A DNA stretch of 64,000 nucleotides. It comes from Paraferrimonas haliotis (GTDB taxonomy: Bacteria; Pseudomonadota; Gammaproteobacteria; Enterobacterales; Shewanellaceae). The DNA lies in NCBI RefSeq assembly GCF_002282895.1, contig NZ_NRRB01000003.1, forward strand, positions 372,001-436,000, given 5' to 3'. Below the pieces are notes generated by a model. It was not told where the DNA came from. It was given only the letters and a program-made list of their open reading frames with translations, and searched no databases. This document shows positions 34,642 to 43,325 of the stretch, one piece after another (the stretch's first letter is position 1; every line of letters begins with the position of its first letter). Made by a program: the position numbers and the translations under genes.

Positions 34642-34790
34642 GGGGACGTACCCCAGTGGCAAGTTATCCACAGGGGTACGTCCCTATAGAGCCAGGGGTA
34701 CGTCCCCGAGCCAGGGGTACGTCCCCAAAGTTCTCTATAGAGCCAGGGGTACGTCCCCAAAGTTCTCTATAGAACCAGGGGTACGTCCCC
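34642..34790. repeat. Cluster of six GGGGTACGTCCCC palindromic repeats
   Basis: One inverted copy (34642-34654) and five direct copies (from 34674, 34695, 34714, 34746 and 34778) lie between pepD and the DksA-like gene. The last three form exact 32-base tandem units that also contain AAAGTTCTCTATAG. The copy at 34674 is preceded by TTATCCACA (34664-34672), as in the cluster at 18809. The rest of the 325-base gap (to 34953) holds nothing recognisable apart from an AT-rich promoter-like stretch. Confidence 0.85.
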
Positions 34791-34953
34791 AAAGTTCTTT
34801 TGGGGAGCTTGTTTTTCTATTTTTCTTTTGAGCTGGATCAAGGCTCGGTCAACTTTTTGCGATGAGTGCTTTTAGGTTGACTTAAGTCATTAAAACTTTT
34901 GGTACGCATCCGTATGCTGATGCCAATGAGTCATCAAATATTCGCTGTTTACC

Positions 34954-35313
34954 ATGAAAGTTGAAATCGCCCACCAGTTGCTGAGGCAGCATAGCGAGCA
35001 GGTCATCGCCCAGCTAGTTGATAGTCTATCGGCACAACAAATCGCCGCGATACGGGCTCTTAAGCCAGACGAGCAATTTACGGCTATCAGTGCTTATCGA
35101 CAGGCGTTAAGCCCTGAGCAAATTAAACGGGTTGTTGATTTAGAAGCGGCTTGGTTTCAATACCAACAAGGCGTGTTTACTTTGTGTGCTGATTGCGAGG
35201 AGCCTATAGAAGATGAGCTTTTAATGGCCAACCCCACTGCCCAGCGCTGTGCCCACTGCCATGCTCACTATTTACAACAACGCTCTCCAGCTTTGCCTTT
35301 GTGCGAGCTTTGA
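34954..35313 (+). CDS. DksA/TraR-family C4 zinc-finger protein
   Basis: This 119-residue protein has a helical N-terminal part and a C-terminal DksA/TraR zinc finger: CADCEEPI ... RCAHCHAHY, where four cysteines would bind zinc. DksA-family proteins enter the secondary channel of RNA polymerase; small members such as TraR or YbiI can mimic DksA with ppGpp. Here the N-terminal coiled coil is shorter than in true DksA (about 150 residues) and lacks the usual acidic DxxDxA tip. The start has only a weak ribosome binding site. A transcription-regulatory role is possible but unproven. Confidence 0.72.
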   Translation: MKVEIAHQLLRQHSEQVIAQLVDSLSAQQIAAIRALKPDEQFTAISAYRQALSPEQIKRVVDLEAAWFQYQQGVFTLCADCEEPIEDELLMANPTAQRCAHCHAHYLQQRSPALPLCEL

Positions 35314-35336
35314 TGAGCTTACGCCAGTCGCTAATA

Positions 35337-35365
35337 AAAAAGGGTTCGCAATGCGAACCCTTTTT
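35337..35365. terminator. Bidirectional terminator between DksA-like gene and TonB receptor
   Basis: A 9-base-pair stem AGGGTTCGC/GCGAACCCT (35341-35349 with 35353-35361) and 3-base loop are flanked by A and T runs, so it can act on both converging transcripts. Confidence 0.88.
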
Positions 35366-35382
35366 GGTATCGATAGTCAGCT

Positions 35383-38055
35383 TTAGAATTTAACTTCAGC
35401 TTCTACGAAGAACTCACGACCGCGAGCGTTGTATACGTGACGTGGGTAGTGTGGCCATGACGTGTAAGTTGGGTCAAAGTTTGGCCCTTTATCAAACATG
35501 TTCACAACACCTGCCGTTAACTTAGCGGAGTCGGTAATGTTATACGCACTGGTTAGGTTCCAAGTGGTATGCGATGGTACTTCACCAGGAATTGAGGTGT
35601 TTTGAATACCTTTCATACCGGAGATGTGACGACCCGCTAGCGTGGTTTCGAAGTCAGCAACCAACCAAGTTAGGTTAGCGTTTACACGGTAACGAGGTAA
35701 ACCACCTTCTTCGTAATCGTCAACGATTGGGTTGGTTGGGTTAGCTTGACTCTCAGACTTAATGAAGTAAGTACCGTTAGAGTGTAGGTTTAAATCACCC
35801 AAGCCACCTAAATCCCAACCGTAGCCAGCTTCAAAATCAACACCAGTGGTTTTTTGGAACGCTAAGTTTTGCGCAACACTGTTGATATGAATAATTTCAC
35901 CGGTTACTGGATCACGAGTGATCATGTGCTCGTAAATGTCTGGGTTAGTAGCAGCAGTATTTGCAGAGATGCTGCTTACCATGTCATCCAGTTTCCACTG
36001 CCATAAATCCACTGACGCGTTCCACTTGCGACCGCTATACACCACACCTAGATTAGCTGTGTAGCCTTTCTCGGGGTTTAGGTCTTTGTTGGCACCGGTA
36101 GTAACGTCAATGTGTAGCTCGTTACAAACGCGATCTAAGAAATCGTCGTTATTTGGAACACCTGGCTCACCGCCGTTTTCAACACAAGTCTTAACGTCAA
36201 CTACTGTATTGAATCCCGCTGTTGGGTCACCATATACACGGTGCATATCCGGTGCTCGGAAAATGCCACCAACAGACGCACGAACCAATAAATCATCGAT
36301 CGGACGATACTCAGCCGCTAGTTGCGGCGTAAAGTTACCACCAAAATCGCTATAACGGTCGTAACGCGCAGCCGCGTTTAGCTCTAGAGTATCGGTAACT
36401 GGAATGATCATTTCTAGGTAAGTTGCCCAGAAATCACGAGAACCTTGACCTGATGAACCACCAGTACTGATGATGGTGCCTTTCTTAGACTCTGAATCAG
36501 AGTCAGAAGAGTAATCTTGACGGCTCCATTCTGCACCGAATGCAAAGTCTACGTAACCTGCAGGCACTTCGAACATGGTACCGGTTAAGTTAGCTTGCAC
36601 GTTTAGCAAACTTGAGTCTGCTTTCTCAAATGGTGAGTAAGACGCCGCAGCAACTTCATCTTTAGTGAAGTTTTCAAGGTAAGATTTACCCCAATCACCT
36701 TGAGTAATGTGATTCCAAACGCCTTGTTGAGTAGCAAAACCACCGTTTTGAACGTCTAAACTGGTTTTACCGTAGTTAGCAGATGCATCCCAGTGGAAAT
36801 CACTGATGTCACCTTCAAAGCCACCAGAGAAAAAGTAGTTTTGGGTTTTAGTGTCGGTGGTACGATTACCAAACTCGTGCAGACGACGAACATAGTAGTA
36901 GTCACCGTCAGCTAGGTTAGCAAAATCGCCACCAAGCGCTTGGTTCTTGTCGTTATAGGTCTTGGTAACCAATTCACCCGCAATTACAGAAGAAATGGTA
37001 ACCGAGTTGCCATTAACATTTACATCGAAACCGTCATCGGCCATGGATTCAATGCGAGTAATAGAGCGCGCTTCACCAAAGTCCATACGACCTACGAACA
37101 AAACGTCATCTGACAATTCGTAGTTAAAACTGGTGGTAGAAGTGAAACGACGAGACTCTGGAGCCAAATCACGCTGCTTAGAACGATCCCAACCGCAGAT
37201 GCCGTTTTCTAGGAACAAGAAACCACGATCGGTACAGGTTTGCTCATCAAGGCTGTATCCTTGAGCTCCGTTTAGACCCGCGATACGTGCTCCATATGAG
37301 CTATAGCTTGAATACTGGCTATGAGGAACCTTATCTGTGTGTAAACCGAAGTTTTCACGGTCAACGGCGCGCAATTGAGCGGTGTCCGTGAACTCTAGGA
37401 AGGTCGACACGTTACCACGATCGCCGGTGCTACCGATAGACAGTGAAACACGGTCACTGCCACCGCCGCCGTGTTGAGTATCGGCATGACGGTACTTAAG
37501 TGAAACGCCTTCGAAATCGCGCTTTAGGATGATGTTTACCACACCACCTACCGCATCGGCACCATAAATGGCCGACGCGCCTGAATTTAGAACTTCAATA
37601 CGAGCAACCGCATCCATTGGGATGTTTGAGGTATCAACAAAGTTGTTGGTACCACCGGCTGGTTTAGGGTATTGGTTTAAACGTTTACCGTTAATTAAGG
37701 TAAGGGTACGGTTGGCACCTGCACCACGAAGACTGATGCTTGAAGCTGCTGGGGTAAAACCATGAACTTCTTGGCCTGTCATTGCACTGGTGGTAGCCGT
37801 TAAGCTCTCAAGTGCATCTTGTACGTTGGTAAAACCTTGTTTCGCCATGTCGTCTGCTGACAATACGGTTACTGGTGTGGCGTTCTCGAGGTCGGTACGT
37901 TGGATCCGTGAACCAGTTACTTGAATGCGTTCAACGTTAGCGTTTGCTACTTCTTCTGCGACGGCATTAAACGCTACTGGGGCGCTTACTGCTGAGGCTG
38001 CAGCTGCAACTAAACTGAACTTTACGCACTTTGCAATCAAAGATGGTGTTGCCAT
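35383..38055 (-). CDS. TonB-dependent outer-membrane receptor
   Basis: This 890-residue outer-membrane receptor takes up a ligand using energy from a TonB complex. After a signal peptide (to about AVAEE) it has a TonB-box-like VERIQVTGSRI, then a plug domain (ATPVTVLSADDMAKQGFTNV; GANRTLTLINGKR; VLNSGASAIYGADAVGGVVN). A beta-barrel follows and ends in FFVEAEVKF with a terminal phenylalanine. Plugs of this N-terminal type (RIQRTDLENATPVTV) are common in Alteromonadales receptors for peptides or oligosaccharides rather than siderophores. The start ATG at 38055 is preferred over 38076 because GGGAG lies upstream. Ligand unknown. Confidence 0.93.
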   Translation of the reverse strand: MATPSLIAKCVKFSLVAAAASAVSAPVAFNAVAEEVANANVERIQVTGSRIQRTDLENATPVTVLSADDMAKQGFTNVQDALESLTATTSAMTGQEVHGFTPAASSISLRGAGANRTLTLINGKRLNQYPKPAGGTNNFVDTSNIPMDAVARIEVLNSGASAIYGADAVGGVVNIILKRDFEGVSLKYRHADTQHGGGGSDRVSLSIGSTGDRGNVSTFLEFTDTAQLRAVDRENFGLHTDKVPHSQYSSYSSYGARIAGLNGAQGYSLDEQTCTDRGFLFLENGICGWDRSKQRDLAPESRRFTSTTSFNYELSDDVLFVGRMDFGEARSITRIESMADDGFDVNVNGNSVTISSVIAGELVTKTYNDKNQALGGDFANLADGDYYYVRRLHEFGNRTTDTKTQNYFFSGGFEGDISDFHWDASANYGKTSLDVQNGGFATQQGVWNHITQGDWGKSYLENFTKDEVAAASYSPFEKADSSLLNVQANLTGTMFEVPAGYVDFAFGAEWSRQDYSSDSDSESKKGTIISTGGSSGQGSRDFWATYLEMIIPVTDTLELNAAARYDRYSDFGGNFTPQLAAEYRPIDDLLVRASVGGIFRAPDMHRVYGDPTAGFNTVVDVKTCVENGGEPGVPNNDDFLDRVCNELHIDVTTGANKDLNPEKGYTANLGVVYSGRKWNASVDLWQWKLDDMVSSISANTAATNPDIYEHMITRDPVTGEIIHINSVAQNLAFQKTTGVDFEAGYGWDLGGLGDLNLHSNGTYFIKSESQANPTNPIVDDYEEGGLPRYRVNANLTWLVADFETTLAGRHISGMKGIQNTSIPGEVPSHTTWNLTSAYNITDSAKLTAGVVNMFDKGPNFDPTYTSWPHYPRHVYNARGREFFVEAEVKF

Positions 38056-38604
38056 GTTATTACTACTCCCAAACATGGTCGGATACTTCTGTCCGACTTA
38101 TTATCTGCTGACTTCTTTCTTGAATTTGTTCGTTTATGTAGAACGAATAATTTTTATAATGCTGCGGTAAAAGAAATTTACGCAGGCAGTCGATATTATT
38201 TTGGGAGAGATTCAAGTCAACGGTGAACTGACAACATAGATCACACTTATTGCTACTAAAAAACACACATAAACTAAACAAGCGGTCACTTATTGCCACA
38301 AAACCATTGTTTTAAAGGGGTTTTCCATTTGTTAATTCGGCGATTGAAAAGTACTACGAAAAATCTAATAACCACCGTTTTTTCTTACTATTACTAGCAT
38401 TTAACATGCTAAAACCTTATTAAGCATTACATTAACAACACAAATTATTTACTTTTAAACAATTTGGTAACACCAGAAAAGACCCGTTTTAGCCTCTGCG
38501 ACCTCTGAGTTGAATGAATAAAGCACCACATACAACGAATAAAATCGCACCTGAGACCATCGAGCGATAGTCGCAAGCACGATTTCTAGAGACAGGAAAC
38601 GACG
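38056..38604. other. Long intergenic region upstream of the TonB receptor gene
   Basis: This AT-rich gap holds the receptor promoter (38193-38220) and a leader of about 130 bases. Between 38221 and 38604, towards the DUF885 gene, no gene, RNA or clear terminator was recognised. Confidence 0.5.
38193..38220 (-). promoter_or_regulatory. Sigma-70 promoter candidate for the TonB receptor gene
   Basis: On the minus strand TTGACT (38220-38215) and TAATAT (38198-38193) are separated by 16 bases. This gives a start point near 38186 and a 5' leader of about 130 bases. Confidence 0.5.
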
Positions 38605-40416
38605 TTAAGACTTAGAAGCAATCCAGTAATTGATCTTGTCTTCAAGTACCGCCATCGGCAACGAGCCCGTTAGCAATACCTGCGAATGGAACTCTTTAAT
38701 ATCAAACTTATCGCCAAGGGCTTGTTCGGCTTTTGCTCTAAGTTCAAGTATCTTTAGCTGGCCTACTTTGTAGCTCAGCGCTTGCCCGGGAATTGCCATA
38801 TAACGCTCAACTTCGGCAGTAATATCGGTCTCTGCCATGGCCGAGTTATCCATCATGTATTGGATTGCTTGCTCTCGGGTCCAGCCTTTAGCATGTAAGC
38901 CGGTATCAACAACTAAGCGCATTGCACGCAACATTTCATCAGACAGCTTACCGAAGTATTGATAGGGGTCTTCGAACAAGCCCATCTCCACTCCTAAATA
39001 CTCAGCATATAAGGCCCAGCCTTCTTCAAATGCGGTATAACCACCAAATTTTTGAAACTGTGGAATATCGGTCAACTCTTGCTTGATGGATATTTGAAAA
39101 TGATGCCCTGGCGCCGCCTCATGTAACGATAACGTAGTCATGCCCCACTTTGGCTGCGCACGTAAATTATAGGTATTAATGTAAAAAATACCGGGTCTTG
39201 AGCCATCTACCGCTGGCGACTGATACGACGCCCCTGCTGCTGACTTTTCTCTAAAGGCTTCAACCGCTCTGACTTCGTAATCCGCCTTTGGCATCACGTC
39301 GAAATAGTCCGGTAACACTTGATTAATATCGTCTTTTAAGCCCATGTAGCCGTCAATTAATTGCTGAGGCGTATCGAAGAAGAATTGGGGGTCGCTGGAC
39401 AAGTAGTCGAAAAAAGCCGCCATATCGCCTTTAAATCCAACCGTCTGTCGTACCTGATCCATCTCTGCTAGGATGCGAGCAACTTCGCTAAGCCCCAATT
39501 CATGAATGTCATCAACATCCATTTCAGTGGTTGTATTGCGATTAGCAAGGTATTGGTACCATAACTTGCCGTTAGGTAACCCCCACATGCCATCGCTGCC
39601 GCGTGATGCCGGTAAGTATTCATCTTTCAAGAAAACGCTCAAATCCAGCAGTGCCGGTGTCAGTTTCTCACTGATGAAACTTTGGTACGCATCTGTGAGG
39701 CGCTGTTTATCCGCATCACTAAAGCTCTCAGGCAGTTGCCCTATTGGCGCATAAAAAAGGCTTTCTGTTGGATCTTGCACCAGTTGTGCATTAATCTGCG
39801 GGATCATCCGCTCAACTAAGGTTCGAGGAAGCACCACCTTGGAACGAATACCTTCTCTCATTCTATCTTCGGCTCTGTTTAAAAAGCTTATGAAGCCCTC
39901 CAGTCTCGCCAACCAGTTTTGATAATCCTCTACGGTTTCAAAAGGCTGAAAACTGCCACCACTGCCCAATTGCGCCATGGAAAACAGCGGTGAATAGAAT
40001 TGATTAAACGGGATCATACGGGCGGGAAACGTTTCTTCAACCAAGTCCAAATTTCTGTTATAGACAAACATGTCATAACTTAACTGAAGTTGTTGAGACA
40101 GTTGTGAGCGGTCAATTTTTTTGGCTTTAGCGAGAAAGCCTTTGTTCAGCTGATGACGCTGTTTAAGCCATTTATCGGTAAGCTGATCACCAAACTGATC
40201 GTTATAATCATTAATGCCCACGTAAGTCGCCGAAATCGGATTTAGCGCCAAATCGTGATTAAAATAATCGTCGGCTAAGGCTAAATAGGCTTCGTTGGCC
40301 GTCGTTTTAGCCACCTGAGAGGAGGTGCTGGTATTGGTGTCGCCATTAGGCGCTTTTGAACAACCTGCCACGGCAAGAGTTGCTGCAATGATTGATAACG
40401 GTAGCCAACGCTTCAT
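38605..40416 (-). CDS. DUF885-family lipoprotein (putative metallopeptidase)
   Basis: This 603-residue protein begins with a lipoprotein signal peptide ending in LAVAGC, so it is probably anchored in the envelope through C19. The body is the DUF885 domain, which includes the HEAAPGHHFQIS motif (a zinc-peptidase-like HExxxGH) and GWALYAEYLGVEMG. DUF885 proteins are thought to be zinc carboxypeptidases of the M32-like clan, though few have been tested. Its proximity to a TonB receptor and to peptidases may indicate peptide use (inference). Length is normal for the family. Confidence 0.88.
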   Translation of the reverse strand: MKRWLPLSIIAATLAVAGCSKAPNGDTNTSTSSQVAKTTANEAYLALADDYFNHDLALNPISATYVGINDYNDQFGDQLTDKWLKQRHQLNKGFLAKAKKIDRSQLSQQLQLSYDMFVYNRNLDLVEETFPARMIPFNQFYSPLFSMAQLGSGGSFQPFETVEDYQNWLARLEGFISFLNRAEDRMREGIRSKVVLPRTLVERMIPQINAQLVQDPTESLFYAPIGQLPESFSDADKQRLTDAYQSFISEKLTPALLDLSVFLKDEYLPASRGSDGMWGLPNGKLWYQYLANRNTTTEMDVDDIHELGLSEVARILAEMDQVRQTVGFKGDMAAFFDYLSSDPQFFFDTPQQLIDGYMGLKDDINQVLPDYFDVMPKADYEVRAVEAFREKSAAGASYQSPAVDGSRPGIFYINTYNLRAQPKWGMTTLSLHEAAPGHHFQISIKQELTDIPQFQKFGGYTAFEEGWALYAEYLGVEMGLFEDPYQYFGKLSDEMLRAMRLVVDTGLHAKGWTREQAIQYMMDNSAMAETDITAEVERYMAIPGQALSYKVGQLKILELRAKAEQALGDKFDIKEFHSQVLLTGSLPMAVLEDKINYWIASKS

Positions 40417-40459
40417 TACCCATGTTCCTTTTGTTTTTTATTCTTGTAGCTTTATATAA

Positions 40460-40487
40460 CAAAAAGCCCTGCATGTGCAGGGCTTTT
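40460..40487 (-). terminator. Terminator of the TonB2 operon
   Basis: The 12-base-pair stem AAAAGCCCTGCA/TGCAGGGCTTTT (40462-40473 with 40476-40487) is followed on the minus strand by further T residues, just after the TPR gene. Part of the stem must open to form the loop. Confidence 0.85.
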
Positions 40488-40504
40488 AATGAATGATTGT
40501 CGAA

Positions 40505-41758
40505 TTAAAGCGTTACGCCGTAAAGCCTTGCTTTTTCTTCGATAAAGCTAATGTAGTTATCAGCATGGCGCTTAGTCTTCTTATCTTTAGCCGCAAGTTT
40601 TGCGTTTTTATAAGCCGACTTAATCTCTTTCAGAGACAAGTGCGCAAGCATTAACTGGATATGAGCTTCACCTGGGTTATCAATTCCCGCTTTAAGTGCC
40701 TTATCAAAGATAGGCTTAGCTTCCTTGTATCGCTCAGCTTGAGCGAGCAGAATGCCTTCTTTAAGGTACAATTCACCATCGTTATTGATAGCCGCAGCTT
40801 TACCGTAGTATTTCGCTGCAGTGACGTGCTCTTTAGCTCGTTGGTAGAAGCCCGCTAGGTCTCTTAGATTCTTCTCATTGGTCGGAATCAGACCTTCGTT
40901 CATGTGCTTTTCCCAGATTTTTGCCGCACGGTAGTGTGACCCGTTTTGTGACAGCAATTGAGATAAGCGACGAACGTTGCCATCGGTTTCCAAGTAACCA
41001 CTTAGATAAGCGATATCATAGGTAGCCAATGCCTTTTTATAGTCTTCTACGAGTAAGTAAAACTGAGCCAATTGAACCCACAGTCTTTTATCGTCGATAA
41101 AGAGTGGAATCATGGTCTCTAGTACATCAATCGATTCGTTATACTTCTTGGTATTGTAGTAAGACGTTAGCTTTAGCTGATAAGGGCCCTTTTTAGGGTC
41201 TTCACCAGCGGCTTTCGTTAGCGCAATTGCTTTATCAGCAACTGGAATAACCTCGTCGTACTTTTTGGTTTCCGATAAAGCAACACCAATACGCGTATAA
41301 ACGTCGGCGTCTTCTTTACAGGTAAAGTCCATCCAAGCTCGATAAGTAGGAATCGCAGTATCAAACTGCTTTTCCATCATCATCAAGTCAGCGTATAACT
41401 TAAGCGAAGCCGCGTGGTCAGGACCGCCTAGCATGTCAGAATCCACCGCAATTTTCATGTATTTGATTGCAGTTGGGATATTGCCTTGCTCGGCGTACAA
41501 GTTACCGATAAAGCGTGACACATAAGCGTTGTCAAACTCATCTCGGGCATTGATTTCCAATAAGGTTTCCAATGCACCGGCGGTATCTTCTTCACTGTAT
41601 TGGGTAAAGGCGGTTTGCACCTTTTTACCAACCGATTGGCCTACTGCTTGCGATTTTCTCGCATCGATTGGACACTCGTTGGCGGTGGCCGGCGCAATAA
41701 GCGCCAAGCCCATCAAGCCAGCTACAAGCGTCGTCGCTATGTTAGTTGGTTTTGCCAT
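40505..41758 (-). CDS. TPR-repeat periplasmic protein of the TonB2 operon
   Basis: This 417-residue protein has a signal peptide (cut near ATA-NE) and then tandem TPR-type helical repeats through most of its length, such as NAYVSRFIGNLYAEQGNIPTAIKYMKIA in kind and AAKYYGKAAAINNDGELYLKEGILLAQ-type units. It is the last gene of the six-gene TonB2 operon, starting 2 bases after the tonB stop. In Vibrio and Shewanella relatives a TPR protein occupies the same position. A scaffold role in the TonB2 complex is likely but its exact action is unknown. Confidence 0.85.
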   Translation of the reverse strand: MAKPTNIATTLVAGLMGLALIAPATANECPIDARKSQAVGQSVGKKVQTAFTQYSEEDTAGALETLLEINARDEFDNAYVSRFIGNLYAEQGNIPTAIKYMKIAVDSDMLGGPDHAASLKLYADLMMMEKQFDTAIPTYRAWMDFTCKEDADVYTRIGVALSETKKYDEVIPVADKAIALTKAAGEDPKKGPYQLKLTSYYNTKKYNESIDVLETMIPLFIDDKRLWVQLAQFYLLVEDYKKALATYDIAYLSGYLETDGNVRRLSQLLSQNGSHYRAAKIWEKHMNEGLIPTNEKNLRDLAGFYQRAKEHVTAAKYYGKAAAINNDGELYLKEGILLAQAERYKEAKPIFDKALKAGIDNPGEAHIQLMLAHLSLKEIKSAYKNAKLAAKDKKTKRHADNYISFIEEKARLYGVTL

Positions 41759-41760
41759 AA

Positions 41761-42378
41761 TTAACCTGAGTTATCCAAAGTAAAGTCTAGTTGTACAGTC
41801 ATGCCTTCTTGACGCATCGCTTTGCCATCTACGATCTTCGGTTTGTATTTCCACTTCTTCAGTGCACGCACTGCTTCGCGGTCAAACAAACGACGAGGTT
41901 CCGCAGCAATTACTTCTACGTCTTCAACACCACCTACTTCGTTAATGGTAAAGGACAGTTGCACCCAACCTTCTTTACCGTCACGGGCTGCCTTAATCGG
42001 GTATCTTGGTTCGATACGTACGATAGGCGTCGCATCACCATCACCCTTCATGAATGAACCTGGGTCACCGATGCCGGTACTTGCGGCTCCGATGCCTACA
42101 CCACTCATGTTAAAGCTCATGCCACTGGTGTCGGTGCTCGACTCTGGTGGTGGAGCTTCAGGCTTTGGCGGCTGCTCTGGCGGTGGCGGCGGCTTTGGCT
42201 TGAACCTTGGCTTGTTCTGTGCCTTTGCATCTTGCCTATCCATTGTGATTTCAATCACTGGCGATTCGGTTGCGTTGTCGGCGCGCTGAGCACCACCACC
42301 AATCAAAAACGCCATGAAAACGAACAAAGCAAAAGTCACGACAGCACCAAGGATCAAGGATACTAGTGCTCTCAACAT
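41761..42378 (-). CDS. tonB: TonB energy-transducer protein (TonB2 type)
   Basis: This 205-residue energy transducer links the proton-driven ExbB/ExbD motor to outer-membrane receptors. It has one N-terminal span (about residues 2-25), a proline/lysine arm containing PKPPPPPEQPPKPEAPPPE, and a C-terminal TonB domain (IEPRYPIKAARDGKEGWVQL, then EAVRALKKWKYKPK). This is the short TonB2 architecture of Vibrionaceae and Alteromonadales. The start is ATG at 42378, just after the exbD stop and with GGAG upstream; the frame open to 42399 would overlap exbD. Confidence 0.93.
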   Translation of the reverse strand: MLRALVSLILGAVVTFALFVFMAFLIGGGAQRADNATESPVIEITMDRQDAKAQNKPRFKPKPPPPPEQPPKPEAPPPESSTDTSGMSFNMSGVGIGAASTGIGDPGSFMKGDGDATPIVRIEPRYPIKAARDGKEGWVQLSFTINEVGGVEDVEVIAAEPRRLFDREAVRALKKWKYKPKIVDGKAMRQEGMTVQLDFTLDNSG

Positions 42379-42379
42379 A

Positions 42380-42784
42380 TTAGTCTTTCTCCGCTTCAAC
42401 TGAGATCTTATCGATACCTGCTTGCTTCACTTGGTCCATAACCTTAACAACGATGCCGTGTTGTGCTTCTTTGTCGGCTTGAATCAATACTGCAGCTTCA
42501 GGAGCCTCAGCAAGCATACGTTCAACGTTTGCTGCTACGCGCTCGATATCAACTTGACGGTTTTCCATCTGAATCACACCAGTTTTACTGATGCCAATAA
42601 AGATGTTGGCCGATTTCTTCTGAGTTGACTGCGATGCCTTTGGTTTGTTTACGTCCAAACCAGAAGGCTTAACGAACGAAGTCGTTACGATGAAGAAGAT
42701 CAACATGATGAACACGATGTCAAGCATCGGTGTCATATCGATTTGCGCTTCTTCTTCCACGCTTGAATGCTTCTTACGTGCCAT
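42380..42784 (-). CDS. exbD: Biopolymer transport protein ExbD
   Basis: ExbD (134 residues) forms, with ExbB, the proton channel that powers TonB. One span (about residues 20-38) carries the essential aspartate in the MTPMLDIVFIMLIFFIV segment. The periplasmic domain of about 90 residues follows, ending IDKISVEAEKD. It lies 10 bases after exbB and immediately before tonB, in the standard order of the TonB2 operon. Confidence 0.95.
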   Translation of the reverse strand: MARKKHSSVEEEAQIDMTPMLDIVFIMLIFFIVTTSFVKPSGLDVNKPKASQSTQKKSANIFIGISKTGVIQMENRQVDIERVAANVERMLAEAPEAAVLIQADKEAQHGIVVKVMDQVKQAGIDKISVEAEKD

Positions 42785-42794
42785 TATCTTCTCT

Positions 42795-43325
42795 CTATTC
42801 TTTGTACGACAAGCTATCAGCTAGCTTCTCGAGGCTGACTTTCAGACGCGCATCAAGACGAGTGCTAAAGAAGACTCCTGATAACGCCGCTACCATTCCA
42901 GCCATTGTTGGCATGGTGGCAGTGGAGATACCGGCAGCCATTGCACGAGCATTACTCGTACCTTGCACAGCCATAACGTCAAATACGTTAATCATCCCGG
43001 TTACGGTACCCAATAGACCAATCATTGGACAGATGGCTACCAGGGTTTTAATAATCAACATACGCGCGTTCAATTGTTGCTTTGCTTGGGATATCCAGGC
43101 TTCACGGATACGGTGTGCATGCCAGGATGAAGTTTCATCCCGTGCGTCCCACTGAGCAATCATGTTTTTACGAAAACGTGGGAACGCTATATTCAAGTAG
43201 AAATAACGCTCTAACATGAGTACCCACATTAGGAACAAAACAAACGCCACCAGCAGGAGGACATCACCTCCTGTGGAGATGAAGCCCCTGACGGAATCCC
43301 AGGTATCCATCAGGAATAGCATCAT
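42795..43325 (-). CDS. exbB: MotA/TolQ/ExbB proton channel protein ExbB
   Basis: This 176-residue inner-membrane protein belongs to the TolQ/ExbB family. It has three spans, with the conserved LVAICPMIGLLGTVTGMINVF pair region and AGMVAALSGVFFSTRLDARLK at the C-terminus. Together with ExbD it makes the TonB2 motor. Its start ATG overlaps the TtpC stop as TAATG, which indicates translational coupling. Confidence 0.94.
   Translation of the reverse strand: MMLFLMDTWDSVRGFISTGGDVLLLVAFVLFLMWVLMLERYFYLNIAFPRFRKNMIAQWDARDETSSWHAHRIREAWISQAKQQLNARMLIIKTLVAICPMIGLLGTVTGMINVFDVMAVQGTSNARAMAAGISTATMPTMAGMVAALSGVFFSTRLDARLKVSLEKLADSLSYKE

Noticed and set aside
34642..34790. Possible CRISPR array
   Set aside because: Repeats are 13-base palindromes at irregular or 32-base tandem spacing with no unique spacers and no cas genes.
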